A stretch of 64,000 bases of DNA from Panacagrimonas perspica. GTDB lineage: Bacteria; Pseudomonadota; Gammaproteobacteria; Nevskiales; Nevskiaceae. The position numbers were made by a program, and so were the translations under genes. The stretch is from assembly GCF_004364935.1 (NCBI RefSeq), contig NZ_SOBT01000008.1, positions 2,111,534 to 2,175,533 on the forward strand, given 5' to 3'. Each line of letters opens with the position of its first letter. Position 1 is the first letter of the stretch. Below the pieces are notes generated by a model. The model was given only the letters and a program-made list of their open reading frames with translations, was not told where the DNA came from and ran no database searches. Positions 24,966 through 32,336 of the stretch are shown here, piece by piece.

Positions 24966-27263
24966 ATGCGCGTCAGCGCCCTTCTGCGAGCGCTGGAGAC
25001 AATCGAACGCCACGCCGAGTTCGTGCGTTGGCGCGCGCCCCTCGCAACGAGTGTCGACGAACCCGAGGTGGTCTTCGACCTCGGCGTTGACTTGCGGCCA
25101 CAGTGGGCGGCCGACGGTACCAGTCCGACCGGAGTTCGCCCGGTCGAGGCGATCACGGTGCAATTCCCGGTCGATTACCCCAACTCGCCGCCGGTTTTCC
25201 GGCTGCGCGCCGACTTTCCGCGTCACCTTCCTCACATTCAGCCGGACCCACTATCGTTGGCGCCGAGACCGTGTCTGGTTCACGGTTCCGAAACCAATCT
25301 GTTCCGACGGGGAGGCATCGAAGCGATGCTCGCGCAGCTTGTGTACTGGCTGCATGCTGCTGCACACGACCGACTTAATGACGACCCCACGGTTTGGCAA
25401 CCGGCCCGCCGTGACCTCGTGCACGACCAGGTTGTGCTCGACCTGGACCAAGCCCGTGAGCTGCCGAAGGGCCGACATACCTTCGCCTATCAATCAGCGA
25501 CCTATACCTCGCTGAATAAAAAGGGATTACCGCGTCTTCATCGCGTGTTGCTGGGGCCGGAGTCAGTGCAACTGACACCCAAGTTCTGGAATGGACTGAA
25601 GCACGCTGAGCTCGGACCGGCGATGCACCAGGGGTCATCGTTGGCCGTCATTCTCCGACCCGCTCCTCTTCCGGCCAACGCCGCGTTCGTTGCGGATCGC
25701 TACCAACCCGACGCCGTTCACGACATCGCCTCGTTGCGTGTATCGCTCACCGATTGGCGCTGCAACGAAGCCTTCGACAGTTTCCTGGCTGCGCTGAACA
25801 AGGAACTGCCTCAGCTCGAAATCAACGCCTCCTACCCCATTCCGATCGCGTTGCTAGTCCATGTGCCACGTCCCCGGACCGTAGCAGGCACGACGGCCAC
25901 AACCGAGACGATGGCCTATGTAATCGAACTCCCGAAGGGAAAAGGCCACGTGCTGGCGCCGAACACGCCCGTGCGCTTGGCTGCTGTGCTCGAGCAGACG
26001 GGGCCGAAACTGCTGCAACGGTTCAATCAGCAGGATCCGGCACGCGCCACGCGAGGTTGGGTTGCGGTGGGTAGCGGGAGCCTGGGCTCGAAGATCGCGA
26101 TCCTTGCGGCGCACCAAGGTCGCGCCCCCCGGTTTGTCGTGGATCCTGAGCTTCAGGATCCGCACAACTACGCGCGGCATGCACTGCGGCCCATGAGTCC
26201 CGAGGCACCGAACTCATTGATGGTGGCCAAAGTGACGGCGGTGTCCCATGAGATCGCGTGCCTCCAGCAACCCTGCGAACCGTGGATGTCGAGTGTCGAA
26301 CTCGCCTTTAGCGATCCGGCGCGTCTGGCGAAGGTCCACACGCTCGCGAACTGGCTGCTGTTGAATACGACGGCATCGGTGATGGTGCGCAACTTCCTCA
26401 CCCGCGAGGCTCACACGCTCCACCTGCCACGCTGCGCCGAAGGGGCGCTGTTCGGCGCCGGCCGTGTGGGCTACCTCGCACTAGCCGGCCCGGACCACAA
26501 CCCAAACCCGACTGAACTTTTCGCGCTCGCGCTCCAACGTTTCGGTGAACGCCCATCGATCGCCGAAGCTGCGCTCTCGCCATCAGCGCAACTCGACACG
26601 ATTCACACCGGGTTGGGCTGCAGTTCAGAAACCATGTTGGTGAGCGATGCGGCTATCACACAGCACGCGGCGTCGATGACCACCGCGTTGATGCGGCTGC
26701 ACGAAGGCGACCTTCCGCCCACCGGCACCCTTTGGATCGGCGAGCAGTCGGACGACAGCATGAGCCTGACTTGGACCAACGAACCTGTCGCACCCTTTAT
26801 CCGGGTGCCAGTCGAAGTCCCGCCGGGCGGCGATAGTTGGATGCTGCACATTTCATCGGAAGTGCACGCTCGGATTGAGTCAGACGTTCGTGCCCACCCC
26901 ACCACCGAAACCGGCGGAATCTTGTGGGGCTGCGTCAATGAAGCCCTGGGCGCCATCCTTGTGGTCGACGTGCTGGACGCGCCGCCAGATAGCGAGCGCA
27001 GCGTCGCCTCGTTCGTGCTCCGTACTGAGGGCGCCAAGCAAGCACAACAGGAGAGATTCAAGCGTACCCACGGTGCGCTGTACTGCGTAGGGACTTGGCA
27101 CAGTCATCTCGTCCCTTCGGGCCCGTCCGAACAGGATCGCGAGGTCGCTCGAAAAATAGCCGAGGGCGGCCTCCATGCCAATGCATTGTTGATCTGGACA
27201 CCGGCTGGCTACCGCGCGCTTATCGCTGATGCGATGGCAGACCCTTCCCTGCTTCCAACCTAA
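24966..27263 (+). CDS. E2-like / E1 (ThiF)-like / JAB peptidase triple-fusion protein
   Basis: 765 residues with three ubiquitin-system domains. Residues ~1-150 are E2/UBC-like: the strand VQFPVDYPNSPPVFRL resembles the eukaryotic YPxxPP region, and Cys103 in RPCLVHG is in the catalytic position. Residues ~340-600 are a ThiF/E1-like Rossmann domain with VGSGSLGSK (369-376), an acidic strand FVVDPE, and Cys552 (HTGLGCSSET) as candidate E1 cysteine. Residues ~625-765 are a JAB/JAMM metallopeptidase: Glu649 in ETGG, then His712, His714, Ser721 and Asp724 in WHSHLVPSGPSEQD. One chain could therefore activate, transfer and remove a ubiquitin-like modifier. Type II CBASS makes the same activities as Cap2 (E2-E1) and Cap3 (JAB), but no cyclase is present here. 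Confidence 0.88.
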   Translation: MRVSALLRALETIERHAEFVRWRAPLATSVDEPEVVFDLGVDLRPQWAADGTSPTGVRPVEAITVQFPVDYPNSPPVFRLRADFPRHLPHIQPDPLSLAPRPCLVHGSETNLFRRGGIEAMLAQLVYWLHAAAHDRLNDDPTVWQPARRDLVHDQVVLDLDQARELPKGRHTFAYQSATYTSLNKKGLPRLHRVLLGPESVQLTPKFWNGLKHAELGPAMHQGSSLAVILRPAPLPANAAFVADRYQPDAVHDIASLRVSLTDWRCNEAFDSFLAALNKELPQLEINASYPIPIALLVHVPRPRTVAGTTATTETMAYVIELPKGKGHVLAPNTPVRLAAVLEQTGPKLLQRFNQQDPARATRGWVAVGSGSLGSKIAILAAHQGRAPRFVVDPELQDPHNYARHALRPMSPEAPNSLMVAKVTAVSHEIACLQQPCEPWMSSVELAFSDPARLAKVHTLANWLLLNTTASVMVRNFLTREAHTLHLPRCAEGALFGAGRVGYLALAGPDHNPNPTELFALALQRFGERPSIAEAALSPSAQLDTIHTGLGCSSETMLVSDAAITQHAASMTTALMRLHEGDLPPTGTLWIGEQSDDSMSLTWTNEPVAPFIRVPVEVPPGGDSWMLHISSEVHARIESDVRAHPTTETGGILWGCVNEALGAILVVDVLDAPPDSERSVASFVLRTEGAKQAQQERFKRTHGALYCVGTWHSHLVPSGPSEQDREVARKIAEGGLHANALLIWTPAGYRALIADAMADPSLLPT

Positions 27264-27278
27264 TCGGAGCTACACGCG

Positions 27279-28028
27279 ATGGACGCCGCTCTGAAGCTAA
27301 TCAATCCCTACGAGATTCGCGCGCGGACTCTACCGGGCATGCTGCTTGTCGCGCCGCTGATTCTGCTCGCTGTGGGGCTCGTTCCCACACCACACTCATT
27401 TTCGGCGTTACCGGTCGTAGCCGTCTGCTGGCTCGTTGTGGGCTATGGCGTCGGACAATGGATGCGGGATCGCGCAGAGCCGAAGCAGGCGGGCCTGTTC
27501 GCCGCTTGGGGCGGTGCGCCTACCACGCAATTTCTGCGCTGGTCTCATCCTCGCTTTTTGGAGAAGGAAAAGCTGCACGCCCGAAACAGCGTGCTACGAC
27601 TCGGCGACTATCAGTGGCTCGATGTCCAACAGACCGCTGCAGACCCGATCGCTGCCGACGAGCACCTTCAAGTGCTGGTGAGCGCAATTCTTGCGGACGC
27701 CCGGCACCATCCGGAACGATACGAGCGCATGGATCGAGCAAACGCCCACTACGGATTCCAGCGCAACTGCTTTTATACCCGTGATACAGCGTCACTGATC
27801 GCGGTGCTGGTGGCAGTCGCCAGCGGTGTCGGGGCTACGCTGCGCGACCTTGGGTTGTCCTGGCCGACATTGATGTGCGTCTCTGGAGCGTCATTAACGC
27901 TCCTTTTGTATTGGCGCTTTGCGGTGACAATGGAGGCCCTACGGACGAGCGCCGATTCGTTCGCCGTCGAGCTTTTCCGCCACATTCCTGCATTCGTCGA
28001 CTACAGAAAAGTCACGATCGCATCCTGA
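27279..28028 (+). CDS. Membrane protein with four predicted helices in the E2-E1-JAB operon
   Basis: 249 residues; GGAG lies about twelve bases before the ATG and 15 bases separate it from the triple-fusion gene, so it is the third gene of the operon. Hydrophobic segments at about residues 19-36, 42-60, 170-187 and 195-212 form a 2+2 layout around a ~110-residue soluble linker (includes ERYERMDRANAHYGFQRN). The arrangement recalls the small multi-helix membrane effectors of nucleotide-signalling defence systems (S-4TM and SLATT classes), but I cannot confirm membership in either. An effector that harms the membrane, or an envelope target of conjugation, are the two simplest ideas. Confidence 0.75.
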   Translation: MDAALKLINPYEIRARTLPGMLLVAPLILLAVGLVPTPHSFSALPVVAVCWLVVGYGVGQWMRDRAEPKQAGLFAAWGGAPTTQFLRWSHPRFLEKEKLHARNSVLRLGDYQWLDVQQTAADPIAADEHLQVLVSAILADARHHPERYERMDRANAHYGFQRNCFYTRDTASLIAVLVAVASGVGATLRDLGLSWPTLMCVSGASLTLLLYWRFAVTMEALRTSADSFAVELFRHIPAFVDYRKVTIAS

Positions 28029-28478
28029 GCACAAAGGACAGGAACGACTTGTTGGTTCAGCAATGAAATGCTCTCCCGTGCTTACCGGTCTCTGAGTCGT
28101 ACGGGCGGAGATGACCGCCGACGGCTTCTGCGACGACAGCCCGTCGACTTAATATTCATTCAGTATCATCTTTGGTCATCCAACGCCGCTCATACACGCT
28201 GCCACGATGTCAGTAACCCTCTTTTCTCGTAACGCCAGTTCCGGCGGCCAGATCTGTGGATCGATTCGAGAGGCCGCACGTCAAGCCCTGCTGGCACTTA
28301 CCGAAGGCTGGGACGATCCAAGCCGAATCGTTGACGATCAGGGTGTCACCGTGTGGTCGTCAGATGATCCCAGAGCCGATCTGAAGCTCGAAGCGCTGGC
28401 GGAAGAGAGCACGTGATGTGGTCTGCGGCCGGCATCGGATCCGCAGCGCACTAAAGCTGACCTCTATCGCAATTCCGA
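28029..28478. other. Intergenic region between membrane protein and DUF4238 gene
   Basis: 450 bp. It contains an AT-rich stretch at about 28147-28175 (TTAATATTCATTCAGTATCA), unlike the neighbouring DNA and a plausible promoter. It also contains one small open frame at 28207-28416, listed separately. No terminator-like hairpin is evident after the operon. Confidence 0.45.
28207..28416 (+). CDS. Small hypothetical protein
   Basis: 69 residues beginning MSVTLFSRNASSGG and ending in an acidic tail (RADLKLEALAEEST). I do not recognise it. It is Glu/Asp/Ala-rich, has no membrane segment, no Cys cluster and no terminal Gly-Gly that would make it a ubiquitin-like modifier as it stands. No good ribosome-binding site precedes the ATG. 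It sits between the E2-E1-JAB operon and the DUF4238 gene on the same strand, so it could be a small accessory gene or chance. Confidence 0.35.
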   Translation: MSVTLFSRNASSGGQICGSIREAARQALLALTEGWDDPSRIVDDQGVTVWSSDDPRADLKLEALAEEST

Positions 28479-29078
28479 ATGACCGCCCCGAAGTCCTCTT
28501 CTCCCAAGGAACATCACTTCGTCCCCAAGTTCTATCTCCGTCGCTTTTCGAAGAACGGCAAGCAGATTCACGCATTCAACTTCGACCGTGGCCGGGTCAT
28601 CCCGAATGCCAGCATCAAGGGGCAATGTTCTCGCCGAAATTTCCATGGATTCGCGCCCGGAATCGAGGAAGAACTTAGCAAGCTCGAAGAGACCACCTCG
28701 CGCATCATTCGGAAGGTTTGCGAGGACGTCGCCTTGCCGCCGCAAGGAAGCGATGATCGGTTGACCCTGCTCACGTTCCTGGTGTTCCAGAAGCTACGGA
28801 CCGGCAGATCGGCGTCCGTTAGTCGAATGCTCAGTGATTACTACGACACCTTGGTCCATGGCAGTAACCCGCCGGATCCAGAGACCGCGGCCGAACTCGC
28901 GATAATGCGTCAATACCCCGTCGCAATACCGCTTTCGGTCGCGCCGGACATGGTACCGGTGGCTGCCAGACTGCAGATGCAACTGCTACTGAACAAGACT
29001 CGACGCCCGTTCTTGAGCGAATTCTCTACGGCGGATGGAACGATTTGGATGACGGCTAAGAGCCGCAAACATGGCTGA
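28479..29078 (+). CDS. DUF4238 protein, possibly C-terminally truncated
   Basis: 199 residues. The opening KEHHFVPKFYLRRFSKNGKQIHAF is the DUF4238 signature (HHFVPxFYLRxFS). The next part is helical (LEETTSRIIRKVCEDV, LLTFLVFQKLRTGRSASVSRML). Full-length relatives are commonly nearer 280-300 residues and continue after the segment equivalent to RRPFL with a conserved ITSDNPV-like motif. Here the frame ends soon after RRPFLSEFSTADGTIW, so the end may be lost or diverged. The function of the family is unknown; members often turn up in variable genomic islands. No ribosome-binding site is obvious. Confidence 0.68.
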   Translation: MTAPKSSSPKEHHFVPKFYLRRFSKNGKQIHAFNFDRGRVIPNASIKGQCSRRNFHGFAPGIEEELSKLEETTSRIIRKVCEDVALPPQGSDDRLTLLTFLVFQKLRTGRSASVSRMLSDYYDTLVHGSNPPDPETAAELAIMRQYPVAIPLSVAPDMVPVAARLQMQLLLNKTRRPFLSEFSTADGTIWMTAKSRKHG

Positions 29079-29237
29079 GACCGATTATTGCTGCCGAACG
29101 ATCTCGAGCTTCTCCTCTATCTAGTCGATGGAGGCGCCACTGATGGACCACGATGACGGGTCCACAAGGGTGTTCGGACATTCTCCCGCATCGGCTGGCT
29201 GTCTGTCGTCGCCGATTACGTTCGAGGACTGGATACC

Positions 29238-29567
29238 ATGAGCGAAGTGATCGTGAACCTGTGGGCCATTTATGACGCCGGGTCAAGAGTCGTTTACGCA
29301 TTGGCGGGGCGGTGCTACGAGATGGAGGGGACTGAGCCGCAGAAGCTCGCCCTGCTCAAAGCCCTTTCTAGGCATGATCATCGGAATGCGAAGCGATACC
29401 CAGTCCCGAAGAGATTCGCTATCCACTACGGCGATGGAGTGCGAAAGGAAGGGGTGACGTATCTCAATGCGATCAGCGATCCGAACGTCAATTTGTTTGA
29501 GGAGGTAACAGGCTTAGGAGAAAAGCGGATCAGGGAGCAACTAGCGCCGAAGCTATTGCTCGAGTGA
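29238..29567 (+). CDS. Hypothetical protein of the accessory block
   Basis: 109 residues (MSEVIVNLWAIYDAGSRVVY and so on), with a GAGGA motif about a dozen bases before the ATG. I do not recognise the family. It is basic in the middle (RHDHRNAKRYPVPKRFAIHYGDGVRKEG) with no membrane segment. It lies between the DUF4238 gene and the first copy of the 93-96 bp palindromic repeat. The coding nature is supported only by length and a plausible start; it could be an island remnant. Confidence 0.45.
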   Translation: MSEVIVNLWAIYDAGSRVVYALAGRCYEMEGTEPQKLALLKALSRHDHRNAKRYPVPKRFAIHYGDGVRKEGVTYLNAISDPNVNLFEEVTGLGEKRIREQLAPKLLLE

Positions 29568-29569
29568 GC

Positions 29570-29663
29570 CAGCCCGTAGGCTGGGATGAAGTAGAGCAAA
29601 TCCCAACGGACTCTTGTCGAATATGTGCCGGATTTCGCTTCGCTCCAACCCAGCTTACCGAGC
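29570..29663. repeat. Palindromic repeat, copy 1 of 3
   Basis: Begins GCCCGTAGGCTGGGATGAAG and ends with the inverted counterpart GATTTCGCTTCGCTCCAACC...CAGCTTACCGAGC. The ends pair as GTAGGCTGGG with CCCAGCTTAC. It is the most diverged of three copies and lies straight after the orphan gene ending at 29567. Confidence 0.8.
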
Positions 29664-29757
29664 TACCGAGTTCGATGTCGTGTGAGGTGACGAAGATCAC
29701 CGGATGTTGCGCATATCATTCCGCGCCGCTTCCTCTTCCCCGTCGCCAAGGAAACCC

Positions 29758-30210
29758 ATGATTCGCCGTCTGATCGCCATGATGCTCCTGCTCCCCTTCT
29801 TCACCGTGCACGCGGCCAAGCTGGATGCCAAGCCCGGCCTTTGGAAGATGACCCAGGACGATGAGGACGAAGACTTCCAATGCATCACGGCGAAGGAACT
29901 GGCCGATAGCTCGAGCTGGGTCCAGAAAGCCCGGAAGGACATGAGCGCCGGCTGCACGATGAGCAATCTGAAGGAGAGCACTCGTCAGATCAGCTTCAGC
30001 ACGTCGTGCAACTCACCGACGAACAAGGGCAGCGGGTCCATGCAGATCGCTTTCGAAAGCCCGACGAAATCCGAGTTCCGCTACAACTTCAAGGGATCGA
30101 CCGTTGCGGGCGCTCAGACGATCCCGGTCGTCTTCGATATCGTTCAGCGCGGCGAATGGGTATCGGCGGATTGTGGCGAGCATGTTGGCGACGAGGCCGA
30201 GAACGAATAG
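29758..30210 (+). CDS. DUF3617 family exported protein
   Basis: 150 residues from the ATG at 29758 (AAGGAA upstream); an earlier in-frame ATG at 29704 adds a leader without a ribosome-binding site. The signal peptide MIRRLIAMMLLLPFFTVHA predicts export. The mature part starts with the DUF3617 hallmark KPGLWKMT, has four or five Cys residues (FQCITAKE, AGCTMSN, STSCNSP, SADCGE) and a beta-rich core ending in an acidic tail. It is periplasmic, of unknown function. Copies of the 93-96 bp repeat stand on both sides. Confidence 0.8.
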   Translation: MIRRLIAMMLLLPFFTVHAAKLDAKPGLWKMTQDDEDEDFQCITAKELADSSSWVQKARKDMSAGCTMSNLKESTRQISFSTSCNSPTNKGSGSMQIAFESPTKSEFRYNFKGSTVAGAQTIPVVFDIVQRGEWVSADCGEHVGDEAENE

Positions 30211-30215
30211 CCCGT

Positions 30216-30311
30216 AGCCCGTAGGCTGGGATGAAGCGGAGCGAATCCCGGCGGGCTTTGCCGAACGAATACATGCTGGGTTTCGCTTCGCTCCAACCCA
30301 GCCTACCGAGC
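30216..30311. repeat. Palindromic repeat, copy 2 of 3
   Basis: About 96 bp, starting AGCCCGTAGGCTGGGATGAA and ending CCCAGCCTACCGAGC, with inner arms AAGCGGAGCGAATCCC / GGGTTTCGCTTCGCT. The ends are near-perfect inverted repeats, so the single strand folds into a long hairpin. It lies just after the DUF3617 stop. Confidence 0.85.
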
Positions 30312-30398
30312 TTCGCGCCACAGTCGCCTACGCGATCCGGATGATCCGCCGCACCGGGATTCCACCTAGCCTGCTCCGAACCCCTGACCGGAGCCGCC

Positions 30399-30914
30399 AT
30401 GCCCACCCTCGCCGAATCCCGCGCCGCCGCGCTGCAATCCGCGTTCGTCGAGGCCGCGCGCCGCAACGAATGGAGCTGGATCGCCGACGCGTTCTACGCC
30501 GACGACTGCCAGTACCTGTGCGAGTACGGCGGCACGATGCGCGTCATGGCGACGAGCCGCGATCAGATCAAGGCGACGCATTACGGCAGCGAGATGCGGG
30601 TCGGCTGGGAGGGCTGGTCGTTTCCGATCGAGCGCTACTGCACCGCCGGTGACCGCATCATCACGCACTGGTGGAACCGCGGGCCGGGCCGGCGCGCCGA
30701 CGGCAGCTACTTCCAGACACCGGGCGTGTCGTTCATCACGATCCGTGAAGACGGAAAGTTCGTCGATCAGCTCGACCTGTTCGACATGGCACACCAGATA
30801 CACCTGTGCGATGAACTCGAAGACGCCGGCTTGTTGTCCGCCCAACTCAAGGAGAACTGGGTGCAGCCGATGAAGGCCAAGCTGATCGCCATGCTGAGCC
30901 GTCGGCCTGCGTAG
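30399..30914 (+). CDS. SnoaL-like / NTF2-fold protein
   Basis: 171 residues (MPTLAESRAAALQSAFVEAA). It shows the helical entry and curved beta sheet of the NTF2 fold, with conserved aromatic positions (WSWIADAFYADDCQYLCEYG, ERYCTAGDRIITHWWNRGPG, VSFITIREDGKFVDQLDLFD). Single-domain proteins of this kind are cyclases, isomerases or ligand binders, often in steroid or polyketide pathways; the role here is unknown. It is unrelated in detail to the SnoaL-like protein at 3244-3756. Repeat copies lie on both sides. Confidence 0.75.
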   Translation: MPTLAESRAAALQSAFVEAARRNEWSWIADAFYADDCQYLCEYGGTMRVMATSRDQIKATHYGSEMRVGWEGWSFPIERYCTAGDRIITHWWNRGPGRRADGSYFQTPGVSFITIREDGKFVDQLDLFDMAHQIHLCDELEDAGLLSAQLKENWVQPMKAKLIAMLSRRPA

Positions 30915-31005
30915 CCCGTAGGCTGGGATGAAGCAAAGCGAATCCCAGCGGGCTCTCTGCCAAAAACAGGCTGGGTTTCGCTTCGCTCCAATCCCGCCTA
31001 CCGAG
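30913..31005. repeat. Palindromic repeat, copy 3 of 3
   Basis: Begins AGCCCGTAGGCTGGGATGAA directly at the stop codon of the preceding gene and ends CGCCTACCGAG. It lies between convergent genes and may act as a terminator. It is close to copy 2 in sequence (AAGCAAAGCGAATCCCAGCG against AAGCGGAGCGAATCCCGGCG). Confidence 0.85.
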
Positions 31006-31035
31006 TTTCTCGACACACCCGCGCATCCCACGCGC

Positions 31036-31767
31036 CTACCAGCTTTCCCGAAACGGCCTGATCTCGACGTTGAACGACCACGCCGATCGATCCTGATGGG
31101 CGACGTGCCACAGCTCGTCAGCGATCGCCACGGGCTTGATGAAGAAATCGTCCGACTCCTTTGCGAAGAACCGGCGCGTCCACGGAACATCGATCACGGC
31201 GTCGATGACCACGTAGCTCACATGAACGCCCTTGGGACCCAGGTGCCGCGCCATCGATTCAGACAGGACCCGCTGCGCGGCCTTGGTCGGCGCGAAGGCA
31301 GAGAAGCCCGCCTTGCCGCGCAGCGCGGAGGTGTTGCCGGTGACCAGGATCGCCCCTCGCCCTGCCTCGATCATCGCGGGTGCGAGTCGTCGCGACAGGT
31401 GAAGCAGCGCCATCGTGTTCACCTTGAAGTTGTACTCCAGGGAAGCCGGCTCGATCTCGAGGAAATTCCCCATCACGCCGTCGATGGATTCACTGCCCGA
31501 CACGCCACCGACCGCGTTGTGGATCAGCACTTCGGGGGCGCCCATCTCCTCCGTCACCTGGGTCACGGCAGCATCCACGGCGGCGGCGTCGCCGACGTCG
31601 CAGACGAACGCCCGGGATCCTGGCAGCTCCGCTTCCAGCTCCTTCAAGCGCGCAGCACCTCGCGCGAACATCGCGACGCGATAGCCGCCCGCGGTGAACC
31701 GACGCGCGGCGGCGGCGCCGGTTCCAGGTCCCACGCCGGTGATCAGGACGACCGGTTGGACGGCCAT
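31036..31767 (-). CDS. SDR family protein with Phe in place of the catalytic Tyr
   Basis: 243 residues. The N-terminus has a dinucleotide loop (GVGPGTG) and a Rossmann pattern; the LIHNAVG strand replaces NNAG. At the usual YxxxK position the DNA clearly encodes FAPTK (FSAFAPTKAAQR), so the proton-donating Tyr is missing while Lys remains. I recall other SDRs with FAxxK at this place, so it is a subgroup rather than a random lesion, but catalysis must differ from the classical mechanism. It is the last gene of the GST/DUF3237 run on the minus strand, 45 bases after DUF3237. Confidence 0.82.
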   Translation of the reverse strand: MAVQPVVLITGVGPGTGAAAARRFTAGGYRVAMFARGAARLKELEAELPGSRAFVCDVGDAAAVDAAVTQVTEEMGAPEVLIHNAVGGVSGSESIDGVMGNFLEIEPASLEYNFKVNTMALLHLSRRLAPAMIEAGRGAILVTGNTSALRGKAGFSAFAPTKAAQRVLSESMARHLGPKGVHVSYVVIDAVIDVPWTRRFFAKESDDFFIKPVAIADELWHVAHQDRSAWSFNVEIRPFRESW

Positions 31768-31812
31768 GGCAATTCTCCTTGTCGTGGATGATCTGTGCAG
31801 GCGATCGGCGCG

Positions 31813-32268
31813 TTATCCCAGGGCGTAGACGTCGTAGGTCACGACGTTCTCGCGCAACTTCCCTTCGCCGATTCCGACGAACTGGGTGCGGTTGACCCAC
31901 TCGTACTTCGGGTGCGCGGTGCGCATGCGCGGAGCGGTCCTGATCGTGGCACGTTCGGGGAGCTCGCCGCGCAGGACGGCTGCATGTCCGTCTGGCCCAA
32001 GATCGAGGACGCCGTTGTAGACGACATCGATCAGGGCGCCGTCTCCGGTTTCGATCGTGGCGCGAACGTCCAGAACGGCGACACCGTCCGCACGCACGGT
32101 GAGCCAGTCACCGCCGACGGGACGCAACTTCCCCTGGATCCTGGAACCGCGAACCTCTCCACCAGTGATGTAGTAGTTGACGCGGATGTCGCTCGGAAGC
32201 GGCCCGATGATCTCCAGCGTCAGCGCCGCGTCGTACGTTCCCACGTACTCCATCGAATAATCGAACAC
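31813..32268 (-). CDS. DUF3237 family protein
   Basis: 151 residues. It is a beta-barrel-like protein with the DUF3237 pattern: YYITGGEVRGSRIQGKLRPVGGDW near the start, then VRADGVAVLDVRATIETGDGALI and, at the end, YEWVNRTQFVGIGE. The family has no proven activity. It lies between the GST and SDR genes, all on the minus strand with short gaps, so it is probably part of the same transcript under the TetR regulator at 34077. Confidence 0.85.
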   Translation of the reverse strand: MFDYSMEYVGTYDAALTLEIIGPLPSDIRVNYYITGGEVRGSRIQGKLRPVGGDWLTVRADGVAVLDVRATIETGDGALIDVVYNGVLDLGPDGHAAVLRGELPERATIRTAPRMRTAHPKYEWVNRTQFVGIGEGKLRENVVTYDVYALG

Positions 32269-32336
32269 TCTGGATCTTCTCCTGGGTTGTGCTGCGCTCG
32301 GATGCGCAGAATTTGTTTTCTTGCTTGGATGCTGGG

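Noticed and set aside
23809-28028. Possible type II CBASS
   Set aside because: There is no CD-NTase cyclase in or next to the operon, and the E2, E1 and JAB domains are in one chain.
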